Assembly: GCF_000687995.1 (NCBI RefSeq)
Contig: NZ_JIAC01000001.1
Span: 2,728,001-2,792,000 of the forward strand
Direction of reading: 5' to 3'
Origin: Selenomonas ruminantium AC2024
GTDB taxonomy: Bacteria > Bacillota > Negativicutes > Selenomonadales > Selenomonadaceae
DNA length: 64,000 bases
The notes below the pieces were generated by a model. That model ran no database searches, was not told the DNA's origin, and saw only the letters and a program-made list of their open reading frames with translations. Both the position numbers and the translations under genes were made by a program. How positions within the stretch are numbered: position 1 is the stretch's first letter; each line of letters opens with the position of its first letter. Positions 1 to 10,933 of the stretch are shown piece after piece.

Positions 1-231
1 CCCCATATCCAGCCAGCGCTGAATCAGTGGACGAATCTGCACTTCATCGCCCATGGAGGCATAACACATGACGACCTTCGGCTCCTTGAAATCCGGCAAT
101 GCACAGAACACATCAATCATGCGCTGGCTGGCCTTTTGACGGTACGGCTCTTTCAGTTCCCGCCGAACCGCCAAAATCTTTGCACGCAAAGCCTTTTTCT
201 CAGCCAGCAGTTCCTTTTTATCCGTATCCAT
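1..231 (-). CDS. 5-formyltetrahydrofolate cyclo-ligase, C-terminus cut off by the window edge
   Basis: The first 77 codons of a minus-strand gene are visible; the rest lies before base 1. The N-terminus (MDTDKKELLAEKKALRAKIL, then VVMCYASMGDEVQIRPLI) has the lysine/arginine-rich helix and the strand carrying the YxSxxxEV-like segment typical of the 5-FTHF cyclo-ligase family (YgfA/FthC). Family members use ATP to turn 5-formyl-THF into 5,10-methenyl-THF in the cytosol. The ATG at 231 lies 3 bp after the yajC stop, so the gene is probably co-transcribed with tgt and yajC. The nucleotide-binding C-terminus cannot be checked here. Confidence 0.8.
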   Translation of the reverse strand, partial: MDTDKKELLAEKKALRAKILAVRRELKEPYRQKASQRMIDVFCALPDFKEPKVVMCYASMGDEVQIRPLIQRWLDMG

Positions 232-234
232 AAC

Positions 235-522
235 TTAGGCCTGCTTATCCTGGGTAATGTTGGCATTGATGGAAGCCCGGGAAACCTCAATCACCGTGTT
301 TTCGGCAATTTTCAACTTGATTACCTTATCGTCAATGCCCGCAATCGTACCGTAGATACCACCGATGGTCATAACCTTGTTGCCCTTTTCCAATGTATCG
401 AGCATGCTCATGCGGCGTTTCTGCGCCGCTTTCTGCGGACGATACAGAAGGAAATAGAAAATCGCAATCATCACAAAGATTGGGCCCCAAGTGCCCAAAG
501 CTGTCATGGTTTCCGGAGTCAT
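235..522 (-). CDS. yajC: Preprotein translocase accessory subunit YajC
   Basis: This encodes a small inner-membrane protein of about 95 residues with one N-terminal transmembrane helix (GPIFVMIAIFYFLLYRPQKA), followed by the basic RPQ..A.KRR segment and a short soluble domain beginning at about residue 50. That is the normal YajC layout. YajC associates with SecD-SecF at the SecYEG translocon. I start it at the ATG at 522 rather than the in-frame GTG at 531, because the GAGG ribosome site lies 8 nt before that ATG and abuts the GTG. It follows tgt by 24 bp. The tgt-yajC order is common in bacteria. Confidence 0.93.
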   Translation of the reverse strand: MTPETMTALGTWGPIFVMIAIFYFLLYRPQKAAQKRRMSMLDTLEKGNKVMTIGGIYGTIAGIDDKVIKLKIAENTVIEVSRASINANITQDKQA

Positions 523-546
523 AATAAGCACCTCTTCTTTAATTTA

Positions 547-1680
<1,134 letters not shown>

Positions 1681-1751
1681 TCAGCTGTCCAAGTGGTCTG
1701 ATGATAGACCACTACCAACCATAAATGATACCACAAAACAAGCCGAAACAC

Positions 1752-1802
1752 AAAAGAAAACTGCCGTATCACAGCGAAAGCCTGATACAGCAGTTTTCTT
1801 TT
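1752..1802 (-). terminator. Intrinsic terminator after yjfB
   Basis: This is a long hairpin with the arms AAAAGAAAACTGC and GCAGTTTTCTTTT and an inner GTATCA/TGATAC extension. The A/T-rich ends give a T-run on either strand. It starts at the yjfB stop codon and lies upstream of tgt, separating the two transcription units. Confidence 0.85.
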
Positions 1803-1977
1803 AAGCCTGAATATCCACCATCGTGCCCAGATTCGGGTCAACGGCCAGTTCCTCCAGCATTTCCTCTGCAGCAACTTCCGTGGTATCCATGGCCATTTTC
1901 AGAACCGCCATGCCCATATCCTGCATGGCCTGCCCTTGATGCATGTTCACCGACATTGCGGCGATACTCATATCCAT
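1801..1977 (-). CDS. YjfB family putative motility protein
   Basis: This is a 58-residue methionine-rich protein (MDMSIAAMSVNMHQGQAMQD) with a MxxxEVAAEEMLEEL segment and a C-terminal DPNLGTMVDIQA. It matches the small YjfB family, which Pfam labels a putative motility protein; the molecular function is unknown. I prefer the ATG at 1977 over the GTG at 1983, because GGAGG lies 7 nt before the ATG. A sigma-28-like promoter (2028-2053) fits a role linked to flagella. It is monocistronic, since a strong terminator follows immediately. Confidence 0.8.
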   Translation of the reverse strand: MDMSIAAMSVNMHQGQAMQDMGMAVLKMAMDTTEVAAEEMLEELAVDPNLGTMVDIQA

Positions 1978-2020
1978 AGCCACACCTCCTCAGCTAACTG
2001 AAGCAGCACATCCTTGTGCT

Positions 2021-2053
2021 ATTCTATATATCGAACGATTTGCGGACAAGTTA
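2021..2053 (-). promoter_or_regulatory. Candidate sigma-28 (SigD/FliA-type) promoter of yjfB
   Basis: The minus strand reads CTTAAC, 14 nt, TTCGATAT, close to the flagellar sigma consensus TAAA-N14/15-GCCGATAT. The identical arrangement occurs before the gene at 13132-13518. A housekeeping reading (TTGTCC, 17 nt, TAGAAT) overlaps it and cannot be excluded. Confidence 0.55.
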
Positions 2054-2089
2054 AGCCCCAAATTCATCAATCAGCGGATAAATCCCGCA

Positions 2090-3778
2090 TCACTTCTGCA
2101 GTAAATATCCCCTCCCGCTTATGAGCAGCTCTTTGCTTCCTTCGGGCCTCCGAACCGTAATCTCCGTGAAATACAGGCGGGACTTATCTTCGAGCAGGTA
2201 TTCATCATCGAGAACGACATTCTGCGTTCCCGCATCATTTTTATGCGCGGCCATAAGCCCCTTCACATAATCGTGGATATCCACCACTTGCTTATTTCCA
2301 TCTTCCAGCTGTATCACGGCCACTCCCCGCTTGACGGTAAAGGAATAAACCATTCGGAAACCGGCAACGGGAATTCCCTTTTGCCGTGGCTTAAAGACCA
2401 CTTTAGTCTGCTCCGTTCGCTTTTTTGTCTTGCCATTCGTTGGCTTGGCATTAATGTAGTAATCCCTCCAATTTATTTCATCGACCTGCCGGCAAAAGTC
2501 CTCCCTGCGCTCGCTGTCCAGATTGGATTCACAGATATACTCCACACAACTCCTTATAGCCGGCGTGCGTTCTGCAGAAATCGGATGGCTCATCACAATC
2601 CTGCCATCTTCATACAAACCTTCCTGCTCCAGCAGCGCGATTAAACGTGCCTGCTGATTATGCAGGGGCACCCGCATGACGTTAAGCGGAGTAATCGAAA
2701 AGACCAACAGCAAAACAGCCCCCAACAGAAAAAGCGGACGCATCCCCTGCCGCAGGAAGCGAAAGGCGAGCATCAGAATACCGCAGGCCGTACAAATCAT
2801 GGAAGCATAACGCAGGGAGGTAAGGCCGTAGGCTTCGTACCGAATCCAGATGCCACAGAACTGGACAACGAGGATGGGCAGGAAGAAAATCAGACCCCAA
2901 CGCATGAACTTTTCATACCAGCCCTTCTGAATATCATTCCAGAAGAAGTAGAAAAATCCATACCCGAGCATGGCCAGGGAAGCATACCAATTCATTTCCC
3001 CAATGGGCATGGCCTGTAGGATGATGATTTTACCAATGTACAGATAGAGAATCAGCAGCAAAAATACATAACAGGGAAATACCAGCCCTATGACCGAATT
3101 GCCCACGACTGGCTCTGCTGCCGACACTTCCTCATTTATCTCTGGTAACAGACACAGCAGCACATTGACCGCACAGGCAAAAGGCAACACGCCTAGCAGA
3201 AATAAGCTTGCCTCCATGGGAACAGGCAGCAGCAATGCCCGCACCGCCGCCAAACAAATCCCCAAAAGCAGGGAAATCATTCCGCCCAGAACACCAGCTG
3301 TTAGGAAAGCATTCGCAACGCACCGCAGCTGCGCACTCTGCCATTCCTTTTCCTTTGGCAGAAGCAGATAAAGAATCAGGCAAAGCCAAAAGCCGGGAAT
3401 GACAAAAAGGAACATCACCTGTTCTATCTCCGGCAAAAATTTCGTGCCAGCTTCCTGTATAATGCCCCAGAACAGTAGCGCACACCAGATTTTCCAGCGG
3501 TATTTTCCCGCCGGCCAGTCGCCCTTGCGTTCACGCCAAAGCTCCACTGCCACAGCCACCAGAATCAGCGACAACAGCCGAATCGTCCAGATAATCCAGT
3601 CCTTATCGATATCTTCCAGATTGACCTCTAGCAAGAATATGCCTTGATAGACAAGATGTACAAGATTCAGCAGAGCCGCCTCGGGAAACCGCGCCCAGAG
3701 CATTCTAAGCCGGCGTGTCATAATCTCCATGAAATTTTCTCTTAGGTATTGAAAACGAAAGGCTGATTTTTTCCACAT
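2090..3778 (-). CDS. DUF4153 family multi-spanning membrane protein
   Basis: This 562-residue protein begins with a basic region containing RFPEAALLNLVHLVYQ, followed by about ten hydrophobic helices up to roughly residue 360 and a soluble C-terminal domain of about 190 residues containing KTKKRTEQTKVVFK. The layout and the R-FP motif fit the DUF4153 family, whose function is unknown. The ribosome site is weak (GGTGAT), and an in-frame ATG 16 codons in (MEIMTRR) is a possible alternative start. It stands alone, with yjfB 113 bp downstream and the que operon terminator upstream. Confidence 0.7.
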   Translation of the reverse strand: MWKKSAFRFQYLRENFMEIMTRRLRMLWARFPEAALLNLVHLVYQGIFLLEVNLEDIDKDWIIWTIRLLSLILVAVAVELWRERKGDWPAGKYRWKIWCALLFWGIIQEAGTKFLPEIEQVMFLFVIPGFWLCLILYLLLPKEKEWQSAQLRCVANAFLTAGVLGGMISLLLGICLAAVRALLLPVPMEASLFLLGVLPFACAVNVLLCLLPEINEEVSAAEPVVGNSVIGLVFPCYVFLLLILYLYIGKIIILQAMPIGEMNWYASLAMLGYGFFYFFWNDIQKGWYEKFMRWGLIFFLPILVVQFCGIWIRYEAYGLTSLRYASMICTACGILMLAFRFLRQGMRPLFLLGAVLLLVFSITPLNVMRVPLHNQQARLIALLEQEGLYEDGRIVMSHPISAERTPAIRSCVEYICESNLDSERREDFCRQVDEINWRDYYINAKPTNGKTKKRTEQTKVVFKPRQKGIPVAGFRMVYSFTVKRGVAVIQLEDGNKQVVDIHDYVKGLMAAHKNDAGTQNVVLDDEYLLEDKSRLYFTEITVRRPEGSKELLISGRGYLLQK

Positions 3779-3880
3779 TTAAGTATCACCACTTCTTCAT
3801 TTTTCTCTGACAACTCACTGAAGAATAGGATACCCTATTATCATTATATTTCCATTAAAATCAGTCTTTTAGCAAAAAAT

Positions 3881-3924
3881 ACACGGCAAGGCTCTGCGAA
3901 AATATCCGTAAAGCCTTGCCGTGT
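3881..3924 (-). terminator. Intrinsic terminator of the queDE operon
   Basis: A perfect 13-bp stem (ACACGGCAAGGCT/AGCCTTGCCGTGT) lies 16 bp after the queE stop. On the minus strand it is followed by an interrupted T-tract (TATTTTTTGCT). Confidence 0.85.
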
Positions 3925-3940
3925 AAGTATTTATGCGTTT

Positions 3941-4672
3941 TTATATCTGCCCAATCATCTTATGCGTCTGCGGAATTACGCGCACATCCTTGAGTTTGGT
4001 CAGCGCGTAATTCTGGCAGATAAGGATTTTTTCCGGGCTGGCCGCCTGACAGCCGCCGTAAGGCGTGACCGGCTGGATGATAAAGAGTGTTTCCGGTGCC
4101 GTCTCTGCCACCAAATCAATGGCCTTGCGGAATTCTTCTTCCGTGGTTTCGTCGGCTACCACCAATTTGATATAAAGGTCTTTGGGCTTGGCCGTTTCGA
4201 TAAACTTCCTGTGCGCCTCCCACTGGGGCTGGCTCACGATGCTTGGCAGCTTGATATCCATGCTGATAATATCGGTGATGTCTATGATGCTCTCCAGTTG
4301 TTTGTACAGCGTGCCATTGGTTTCCAAAAAGACAGGCACTTCTACTTCCCTAGCCACTTCGCGGATAAAGTCTGCATGCAAGAGCGGCTCACCACCGGTA
4401 AAGCTCACAGCCTGATGAGGTACTTCCTTGCAAAGGCGGTTGATTTCCATAGCCACCTGCTCCGCCGAACGCGGATTGGGGAGCTTGGCAAACTCGCGGC
4501 TGCCCGCATAGGTTTCCACTTCGCACTGCGGATGACTGCCCGGCGCGTTTTCCGTGTCACAATAACTGCAATCGAGATTGCATCCCTCAAGACGCACAAA
4601 CACCTGACGGCAACCCACATACTTGCCTTCTCCCTGAATGGAGGAAAAAATTTCAATCAGATTTTCTTTCAT
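3941..4672 (-). CDS. queE: 7-carboxy-7-deazaguanine synthase (radical SAM)
   Basis: This 243-residue protein carries the radical SAM cluster motif GCNLDCSYCDT (Cys31, Cys35, Cys38) after an N-terminal IFSSIQGEGKYVGCRQVFVRL, the QueE signature, and the SFTGGEPLL segment. QueE converts 6-carboxytetrahydropterin to 7-carboxy-7-deazaguanine in queuosine biosynthesis, using a 4Fe-4S cluster and S-adenosylmethionine. It starts 3 bp after the queD stop and uses the QueD product as its substrate. queC and queF are not in the window. Confidence 0.95.
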   Translation of the reverse strand: MKENLIEIFSSIQGEGKYVGCRQVFVRLEGCNLDCSYCDTENAPGSHPQCEVETYAGSREFAKLPNPRSAEQVAMEINRLCKEVPHQAVSFTGGEPLLHADFIREVAREVEVPVFLETNGTLYKQLESIIDITDIISMDIKLPSIVSQPQWEAHRKFIETAKPKDLYIKLVVADETTEEEFRKAIDLVAETAPETLFIIQPVTPYGGCQAASPEKILICQNYALTKLKDVRVIPQTHKMIGQI

Positions 4673-4675
4673 GGC

Positions 4676-5053
4676 TCAATCCTCGGTATAGGTCACGCTG
4701 GATTTCGGCGATTCAAAAACCGTGATGGCAGAGAGCTTGCTGTCCCGCTGGAAGATTTCATGACCGGAGAGTTCCTCAAAGATAATGCGGGCAAGATTCT
4801 CTGCCGTGGGATTCACACCGTTCTTGAAGGGTTCCAGCTCATTGAGATAACGGTGGTCAAAATGCTCCAACGTGTCCTTTAAGGTCTGCTTGATGATTTT
4901 GAAGTCCACCAACATGCCCAGTTCGTCCAGTTCCTTGCCTTTGACGACAGCTTCCACTACCCAGTTATGGCCATGCAGACGGGCACATTTGCCGGGATAA
5001 CCATTTACATGATGGGCCGCCTCGAAAGCGCCCTCTACTTTTAACGTATACAT
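4676..5053 (-). CDS. queD: 6-carboxy-5,6,7,8-tetrahydropterin synthase
   Basis: The protein has 125 residues counted from the ATG at 5053. FEAAHHV supplies the first zinc histidine (His14), and CARLHGHNW holds the catalytic cysteine (Cys23) and the other two zinc histidines (His27, His29). QueD makes 6-carboxytetrahydropterin from dihydroneopterin triphosphate. An in-frame TTG at 5062 is rejected because AAGGAG would lie only 1 nt before it, against 10 nt before the ATG. It is the first gene of a two-gene operon with its own promoter. I see no preQ1 riboswitch in the leader. Confidence 0.94.
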   Translation of the reverse strand: MYTLKVEGAFEAAHHVNGYPGKCARLHGHNWVVEAVVKGKELDELGMLVDFKIIKQTLKDTLEHFDHRYLNELEPFKNGVNPTAENLARIIFEELSGHEIFQRDSKLSAITVFESPKSSVTYTED

Positions 5054-5091
5054 ATATATCAAACTCCTTACCTACATATAAAGTACACATG

Positions 5092-5120
5092 ATTATACCA
5101 CCTAAATATTGCTATTTCAA
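5092..5120 (-). promoter_or_regulatory. Promoter of queDE
   Basis: The minus strand reads TTGAAA, 17 nt, TATAAT, ending about 39 nt before the queD start codon. The -10 box is a perfect match to the housekeeping consensus. Confidence 0.75.
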
Positions 5121-5136
5121 CATTGACAATGTCAAA

Positions 5137-5181
5137 AGCCGCCAAATTGACATGTCAATCTGACTTGTCAATTTGGCGGCT
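5137..5181 (-). terminator. Intrinsic terminator after the beta-glucoside operon
   Basis: The 16-bp arms AGCCGCCAAATTGACA and TGTCAATTTGGCGGCT pair perfectly apart from the loop. The hairpin lies 35 bp upstream of the queDE promoter on + coordinates and 35 bp after the GH1 stop. The T-tract is weak (TTTTGACATTG on the minus strand), so an attenuator or operator role is possible. Confidence 0.6.
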
Positions 5182-5215
5182 CCCGTTCTTTTATTCCGAT
5201 ATGTTATTTTTCTAG

Positions 5216-6676
<1,461 letters not shown>

Positions 6677-8542
6677 TTAAGCGGGAATGATATCCAGCAC
6701 TTTGTCACCGGAAAGGTGATTGCCTGTGCTCGGAATAAAATCTACGTAATTATCTGCGTTAGTAATGACCATCGGTGTTGTAACCGAAAGGCCTTTTTCC
6801 TCAATGAAGTCGATATCGAACTCGATGAGCAAATCGCCTTTCTTTACCGAATCGCCGCCCTGAACATATGCCTTGAAACCTTGGCCATTCAGCTTTACGG
6901 TATCCAGACCGACATGGATGAGCAGTTCCGCGCCATTTTCACTCTTAAGGCCGATTGCGTGCAAGGTTTCAAAGAGCATCATGACCTGCCCATCACAGGG
7001 AGCATAGACTTTGCCTTCGGTGGGTTCAATGACCACACCTTTGCCCATGGCACCACTGGCAAAAGCCAAATCCTTGCAAGCAGACAGCGGCTTTACTTCG
7101 CCCTTGATGGGGCTGGCCAGCTCGAACGGCAGAGCGGGCAGGGCTTCTTTTTCTTCCAGAACAGGTTCCTCCACCTTTTCCTCGAAGCCAACAAGCTGTA
7201 CCAGGACAAAGGCACCAACGAGCGCGATGGCCGTACCAATAGCAGCACCAGTCAGGGAAGTAGGATTTGCAGCGTTATAGGCATTGGGCACGGTGAGCAG
7301 ACCAGCCAAACCGGCAAAAGCATAGTAAAGTGTGCCAAAGAAGGAAGCTGCCAGGGAACCTGCTGCCGAAGCAATGCAGGCACAGATAAAGGGCTTTTTG
7401 AGCGGCAAGGTGATACCGTAGATGGTGGGTTCCGTGATACCAAAGAGTCCCGTAAGACCGGCGGACATGGCCACGCCTTTGGTCTTTTTGCTCTTGCTCT
7501 TGAACCAGACGCCGAAGACCGCACCAACCTGTGCGCAAACGGCAATACCGCAGAAAGCCTGCAAGGTAGAGAAACCAACCTGTTCAAATTCCGTCAGGAA
7601 GATGGGCACGAAAGTCCAATGTACACCGAAGATGACGAATACCTGCCAGAATGCACCGAAGACCATAGCACAGAGCCAGGGCAAATGCGTGTAGAACGCC
7701 TGAAAGGCCGTAGACAGGCCATGGGCAACACCGGAGGTAATCGGGCCGACAACCAATAACGTAGCCGGTACCATAATCAGGTAGCTGCAAAGCGGCACGA
7801 AGATGGGCTGCAATACTTCGGGCATGTGACGTTTGAAGAAACGTTCCACATAGACCAATAATGCCAGAACGATAATCGGCGGCAGTACCGTGGATGTGTA
7901 AGTGGTTTCTGCCAGCGGCAGCATCATGAAGGTAAGCGGTTCACCGGCGGCAATGCGTCCGGCAATTTCTCCCCAGGAGGGATTCACCAGCGCACAGCAG
8001 CACAGTACAGCGAGCAGCGTATCCACCTTGAAATACTTGGAACCAGCCAGAGCGATGAGTACCGGCAGATAAGTGAACGGTGTCCATGACATATACGTCA
8101 GCACCTGAAAGGTCGTATTGTCCACCACATCAGGATAAAGGGCCGTGGCGATGATTAACGCACCCTGCAGCAGACCGCAGGCTGCCAGCACATAGACGAT
8201 TGGCGATACACACCCGGAAATCGCACCGATAACAGCAGCCGCAATGCCTTTCGAGGCTTTCGAGCCGTCCTCGCTGTTTTCGAGGTGTAGCATTTCTGCC
8301 GCTACCTTGTAAACATCGGTGACGTGGGTGCCGATTACCACCTGGAACTGACCACCGCTTTCCACAACGGTGATGACTCCGGCCATGGCACTGACCTTTT
8401 CCTTGGCGTCGGCAGTTGTTTCTTTCAACACGAGCCGTAAGCGCGTTGCGCAATGAGCAGCTTCCGAGATATTATCCTTGCCGCCTACGGCAGCGATGAT
8501 ATCGCCCGCCAGCTTTTCATAGTCTCTGACTTTTGAGGACAT
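6677..8542 (-). CDS. Beta-glucoside PTS permease, fused EIIBCA
   Basis: This 621-residue protein contains all three membrane-associated PTS domains. EIIB is at the N-terminus with the phospho-cysteine in EAAHCATRLRL (Cys31). EIIC spans roughly residues 105-465 with about ten membrane helices and contains GITEPTIYGITLP. EIIA is at the C-terminus with the phospho-histidine in LIHVGLDTV (His543). The order B-C-A is that of BglF/BglP. It imports and phosphorylates beta-glucosides for the GH1 enzyme encoded next. An operator-like sequence and a divergent-looking RpiR regulator gene directly upstream suggest substrate-controlled expression. No antiterminator hairpin or BglG-type gene is seen, unlike classical bgl operons. 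Confidence 0.93.
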   Translation of the reverse strand: MSSKVRDYEKLAGDIIAAVGGKDNISEAAHCATRLRLVLKETTADAKEKVSAMAGVITVVESGGQFQVVIGTHVTDVYKVAAEMLHLENSEDGSKASKGIAAAVIGAISGCVSPIVYVLAACGLLQGALIIATALYPDVVDNTTFQVLTYMSWTPFTYLPVLIALAGSKYFKVDTLLAVLCCCALVNPSWGEIAGRIAAGEPLTFMMLPLAETTYTSTVLPPIIVLALLVYVERFFKRHMPEVLQPIFVPLCSYLIMVPATLLVVGPITSGVAHGLSTAFQAFYTHLPWLCAMVFGAFWQVFVIFGVHWTFVPIFLTEFEQVGFSTLQAFCGIAVCAQVGAVFGVWFKSKSKKTKGVAMSAGLTGLFGITEPTIYGITLPLKKPFICACIASAAGSLAASFFGTLYYAFAGLAGLLTVPNAYNAANPTSLTGAAIGTAIALVGAFVLVQLVGFEEKVEEPVLEEKEALPALPFELASPIKGEVKPLSACKDLAFASGAMGKGVVIEPTEGKVYAPCDGQVMMLFETLHAIGLKSENGAELLIHVGLDTVKLNGQGFKAYVQGGDSVKKGDLLIEFDIDFIEEKGLSVTTPMVITNADNYVDFIPSTGNHLSGDKVLDIIPA

Positions 8543-8599
8543 ATACCGATCTTCCTTTCATTTCACAAATAAAAATTATCAATCCGTCTTACATGTGAC

Positions 8600-8629
8600 A
8601 ATATAACACAGCTATATAACGTGTTTCAA
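8600..8629 (-). promoter_or_regulatory. Promoter and candidate operator of the beta-glucoside operon
   Basis: The minus strand has TTGAAA, 18 nt, TATATT. An inverted repeat AACAC-11-GTGTT (8605-8625) fills the spacer and overlaps both boxes, a natural place for the neighbouring RpiR-type regulator to bind. Assignment to that regulator is inference. Confidence 0.5.
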
Positions 8630-8660
8630 TCGGTTTGGTCGCTTTCGGGACGCTGTTTAC

Positions 8661-8684
8661 AAAAAAATAGAGCCTCGCGGCTCT
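8661..8684 (-). terminator. Intrinsic terminator after the RpiR regulator gene
   Basis: The stem AGAGCC/GGCTCT with loop TCGC is followed on the minus strand by a run of seven T residues. It lies about 30 bp after the regulator stop and before the PTS promoter. Confidence 0.88.
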
Positions 8685-8713
8685 GTCTGAAACAGTGTTT
8701 ACAATTATTGGCG

Positions 8714-9592
8714 TTACCATAAACGGTCATTATCATCAAAGTGGCCCATGCCATCATCGAGACGATTGGTGAATGTTTCGATATCATCATAATCCTGTGC
8801 CAGCAGCAGACCGAACAGCACATCCTGATAATAGCGCACCCCTACGGAAAAAATCATGCCGCCCATGTCCATATAGTCAAGGTCAAGCGTGTTGGCAACA
8901 TAGAGAAACTCGTCCGCATATTTCGCTAACGGCGTTTTTTCCGAGGTGGAAAAGAGGACGATTTTCGTGCCCTGCTGTTTCAAAAGCTGTGCCGTCCGCA
9001 GCAGGCGTTTGTTCATACCTGTACGGCTGATGATAACGGCCAGATGCGTAGAATCCGAAAGCATGGCCTGTGCCAGCTGTGAGGTCATGGAACTGTTGGC
9101 TACGGCCACGCATTTTACCTGCAGCATATTAAAGACCATGCTCTGCGCCAGATGATAGTTCTGGTCGTAGGCATAGATATCAATGCTGGCGGCTTTACGC
9201 ATCATTTTTGCCACGCGCACCACCTGCGCTATGTCCATTTCGTTTTTGGTCTCCTCGATGGCCTCAATCTCCAACGCGGCCATCTTCTGTATAATACCCT
9301 CCGGATTATCCACGGAGGTAATCGGACGTTTGATTTTTATTTCCTCACAAGGCGCTGCTTTTTCCGTGCGGTTGAATTCGCTGATGAAACGCAGCTTGAA
9401 TTCGTTGTAGCCCTTGAGCCCCAGTTTTTGGCACAGTCGAAAGATACCTGCCGGACTACTGTAGGTTCTCTGCGCCAAATCCCGGATGGAAAGGTTCGCC
9501 AGTTCCCGTTTATGGCTCAGGATGTAATTGATCATGTTCTGCTCGGAGGGCGAAAAGCGCTCCTGCTCTTGCATTTTTTTAATTAAACGCAT
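8714..9592 (-). CDS. MurR/RpiR family transcriptional regulator
   Basis: This 292-residue protein has an N-terminal RpiR helix-turn-helix of about 75 residues (FSPSEQNMINYILSH, then LSIRDLAQRTYSSPAGIFRL) and a C-terminal SIS sugar-phosphate-binding fold (about residues 125-260, with LAVIISRTGMNKRLLRTAQ). It lies just upstream of the beta-glucoside PTS gene in the same orientation but is separated from it by a terminator and a new promoter. It is therefore a plausible regulator of that operon, sensing a phosphorylated sugar; this is inferred from position and family only. The ribosome site GAGAGG precedes the ATG at 9592. Confidence 0.88.
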   Translation of the reverse strand: MRLIKKMQEQERFSPSEQNMINYILSHKRELANLSIRDLAQRTYSSPAGIFRLCQKLGLKGYNEFKLRFISEFNRTEKAAPCEEIKIKRPITSVDNPEGIIQKMAALEIEAIEETKNEMDIAQVVRVAKMMRKAASIDIYAYDQNYHLAQSMVFNMLQVKCVAVANSSMTSQLAQAMLSDSTHLAVIISRTGMNKRLLRTAQLLKQQGTKIVLFSTSEKTPLAKYADEFLYVANTLDLDYMDMGGMIFSVGVRYYQDVLFGLLLAQDYDDIETFTNRLDDGMGHFDDNDRLW

Positions 9593-9636
9593 AACTACCT
9601 CTCCTTGCGTCCCTCTATAGCATTATTATAACACAA

Positions 9637-9661
9637 AAGCCCTCCCATTAAGGGAAGGCTT
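9637..9661 (-). terminator. Intrinsic terminator after the envelope glycosyltransferase cluster
   Basis: The arms AAGCCCTCCC and GGGAAGGCTT form a hairpin directly after the GT2 stop at 9668, followed by TTTTGTGTT on the minus strand. The regulator gene upstream of the PTS starts just beyond it. Confidence 0.7.
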
Positions 9662-9667
9662 GCTGAT

Positions 9668-10927
9668 TTACTTCAAAATGTCTTTCGTATTCTTCACGTT
9701 GCCCACGATATCATCCATGCTCATGGCGCGAGTGTGCTTCGTATGGCTCCACTCGTGTTCATTGCGGTGGATAAAGCCCAGGAAGATAATGGGAATCCAC
9801 GAGTAGATGAACACGGGATAGAGCAGCATGTAGAGCCAGGATTTCCATTTTGCCCGAATCTTTATGAGGATAATCATGGGCAGAATGTACTGACCGAGCA
9901 TGATGGCGGTCATGAGCTGCGACGGCATGAAGTTATAGATGTTCGTGTAGAACGGCGGGAACGCCAGCTGAATATAGCTGATGATGATGAAGATGGTGGA
10001 AATCATCAGGAAATGCGGCTGCATGAGGTAAATGCATTCGTCCCACATGCGGATGTCCTTGTTTTTCCAACCAGCTTTGAGCATCTTCGGAATGAAGCGG
10101 TTGCCCACATCAAACTGCCCCTGCGCCCAACGGCGGCGCTGATTCCAGGACTGCTTGAAAGTCAGCGGCTTTTCATCATAGATGATGGCGTCATGCGCCC
10201 AACTGGTCTTGATCCCTTCGGCCATGCACTTCATGGTAAATTCCATATCCTCGGTCAGGCAGGTTGCCTGCCAGCCATGGCGCTTGAGGATTTCCATGTC
10301 AAAGCACATGCCCGTGCCGCCCAGGCAGGCGGACAGGCCGATATTGGACTTGGCCAGATGGGAAATGTGGCAGATAACCCAGAACGCAATGGCAAAGGTT
10401 CCAGCCACCCAGGTATCGTAAGGGTTCTTGGCATCCATATAGCACTGGATAACCTTATCGCCCTTGCAGAGGCGGTTGTTCATTTCCATCAGGAACTGCG
10501 GATGTACGAGGTTGTCGGCGTCGAACACGCAGACGGCATCGTATTCCTTGTCCATCTTGAACAGGCGGTCAAACATCCAGTCGAGTGCGTAACCCTTGCT
10601 CTTTTTCGTCGGGTGCGTGCGCTCATGGACGATGGCGCCAGCTGCCGCGGCCACTTCGGCCGTATTATCCTCACAGTTGTCGGCAACCACATGGATATCG
10701 TACATATCCTTCGGATAGTTCAGGTGGCCCAGATTCTCTACCAGCTGACCGATAACCGCCGACTCATTATGCGCGGCCACCACGAGCGCAAACGTCTTTT
10801 TCGGAGTCTTAATCTTCTTCTCTTTCCGCCGCCACATGCCGCAGAAACCAATGATGAAGAAATACAAGGTAAAGAGGAAAATCATTATCTGCATCGGCAC
10901 CATGATGATGTCAAATGGATGTGTCAA
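9668..10927 (-). CDS. Membrane-bound family 2 glycosyltransferase
   Basis: This 419-residue protein has one N-terminal helix, a GT-A domain and three C-terminal helices. The GT-A motifs are LVVAAHNESAVIG, the metal-binding DADN, GTGMCFD, TEDMEF and QRRRWAQGQFD (QxxRW). These are the marks of processive synthases related to cellulose, hyaluronan or poly-GlcNAc synthases; the sugar is not predictable here. The start is a TTG at 10927 with GGAAGG 10 nt upstream, 6 bp after the pssA stop. It is the last gene of a wecG-psd-pssA-GT2 run, so it probably acts on the envelope. Confidence 0.85.
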   Translation of the reverse strand: MTHPFDIIMVPMQIMIFLFTLYFFIIGFCGMWRRKEKKIKTPKKTFALVVAAHNESAVIGQLVENLGHLNYPKDMYDIHVVADNCEDNTAEVAAAAGAIVHERTHPTKKSKGYALDWMFDRLFKMDKEYDAVCVFDADNLVHPQFLMEMNNRLCKGDKVIQCYMDAKNPYDTWVAGTFAIAFWVICHISHLAKSNIGLSACLGGTGMCFDMEILKRHGWQATCLTEDMEFTMKCMAEGIKTSWAHDAIIYDEKPLTFKQSWNQRRRWAQGQFDVGNRFIPKMLKAGWKNKDIRMWDECIYLMQPHFLMISTIFIIISYIQLAFPPFYTNIYNFMPSQLMTAIMLGQYILPMIILIKIRAKWKSWLYMLLYPVFIYSWIPIIFLGFIHRNEHEWSHTKHTRAMSMDDIVGNVKNTKDILK

Positions 10928-10933
10928 AAATCA

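Noticed and set aside
1693-1712. Small hairpin in the tgt leader as a preQ1 sensor
   Set aside because: A 7-bp stem with a 6-nt loop alone, without pseudoknot partners or expected conserved bases.
5054-5136. preQ1 riboswitch before queD
   Set aside because: No C-rich loop and A-rich tail with the needed pseudoknot pairing could be found; only a promoter and a plain leader are visible.
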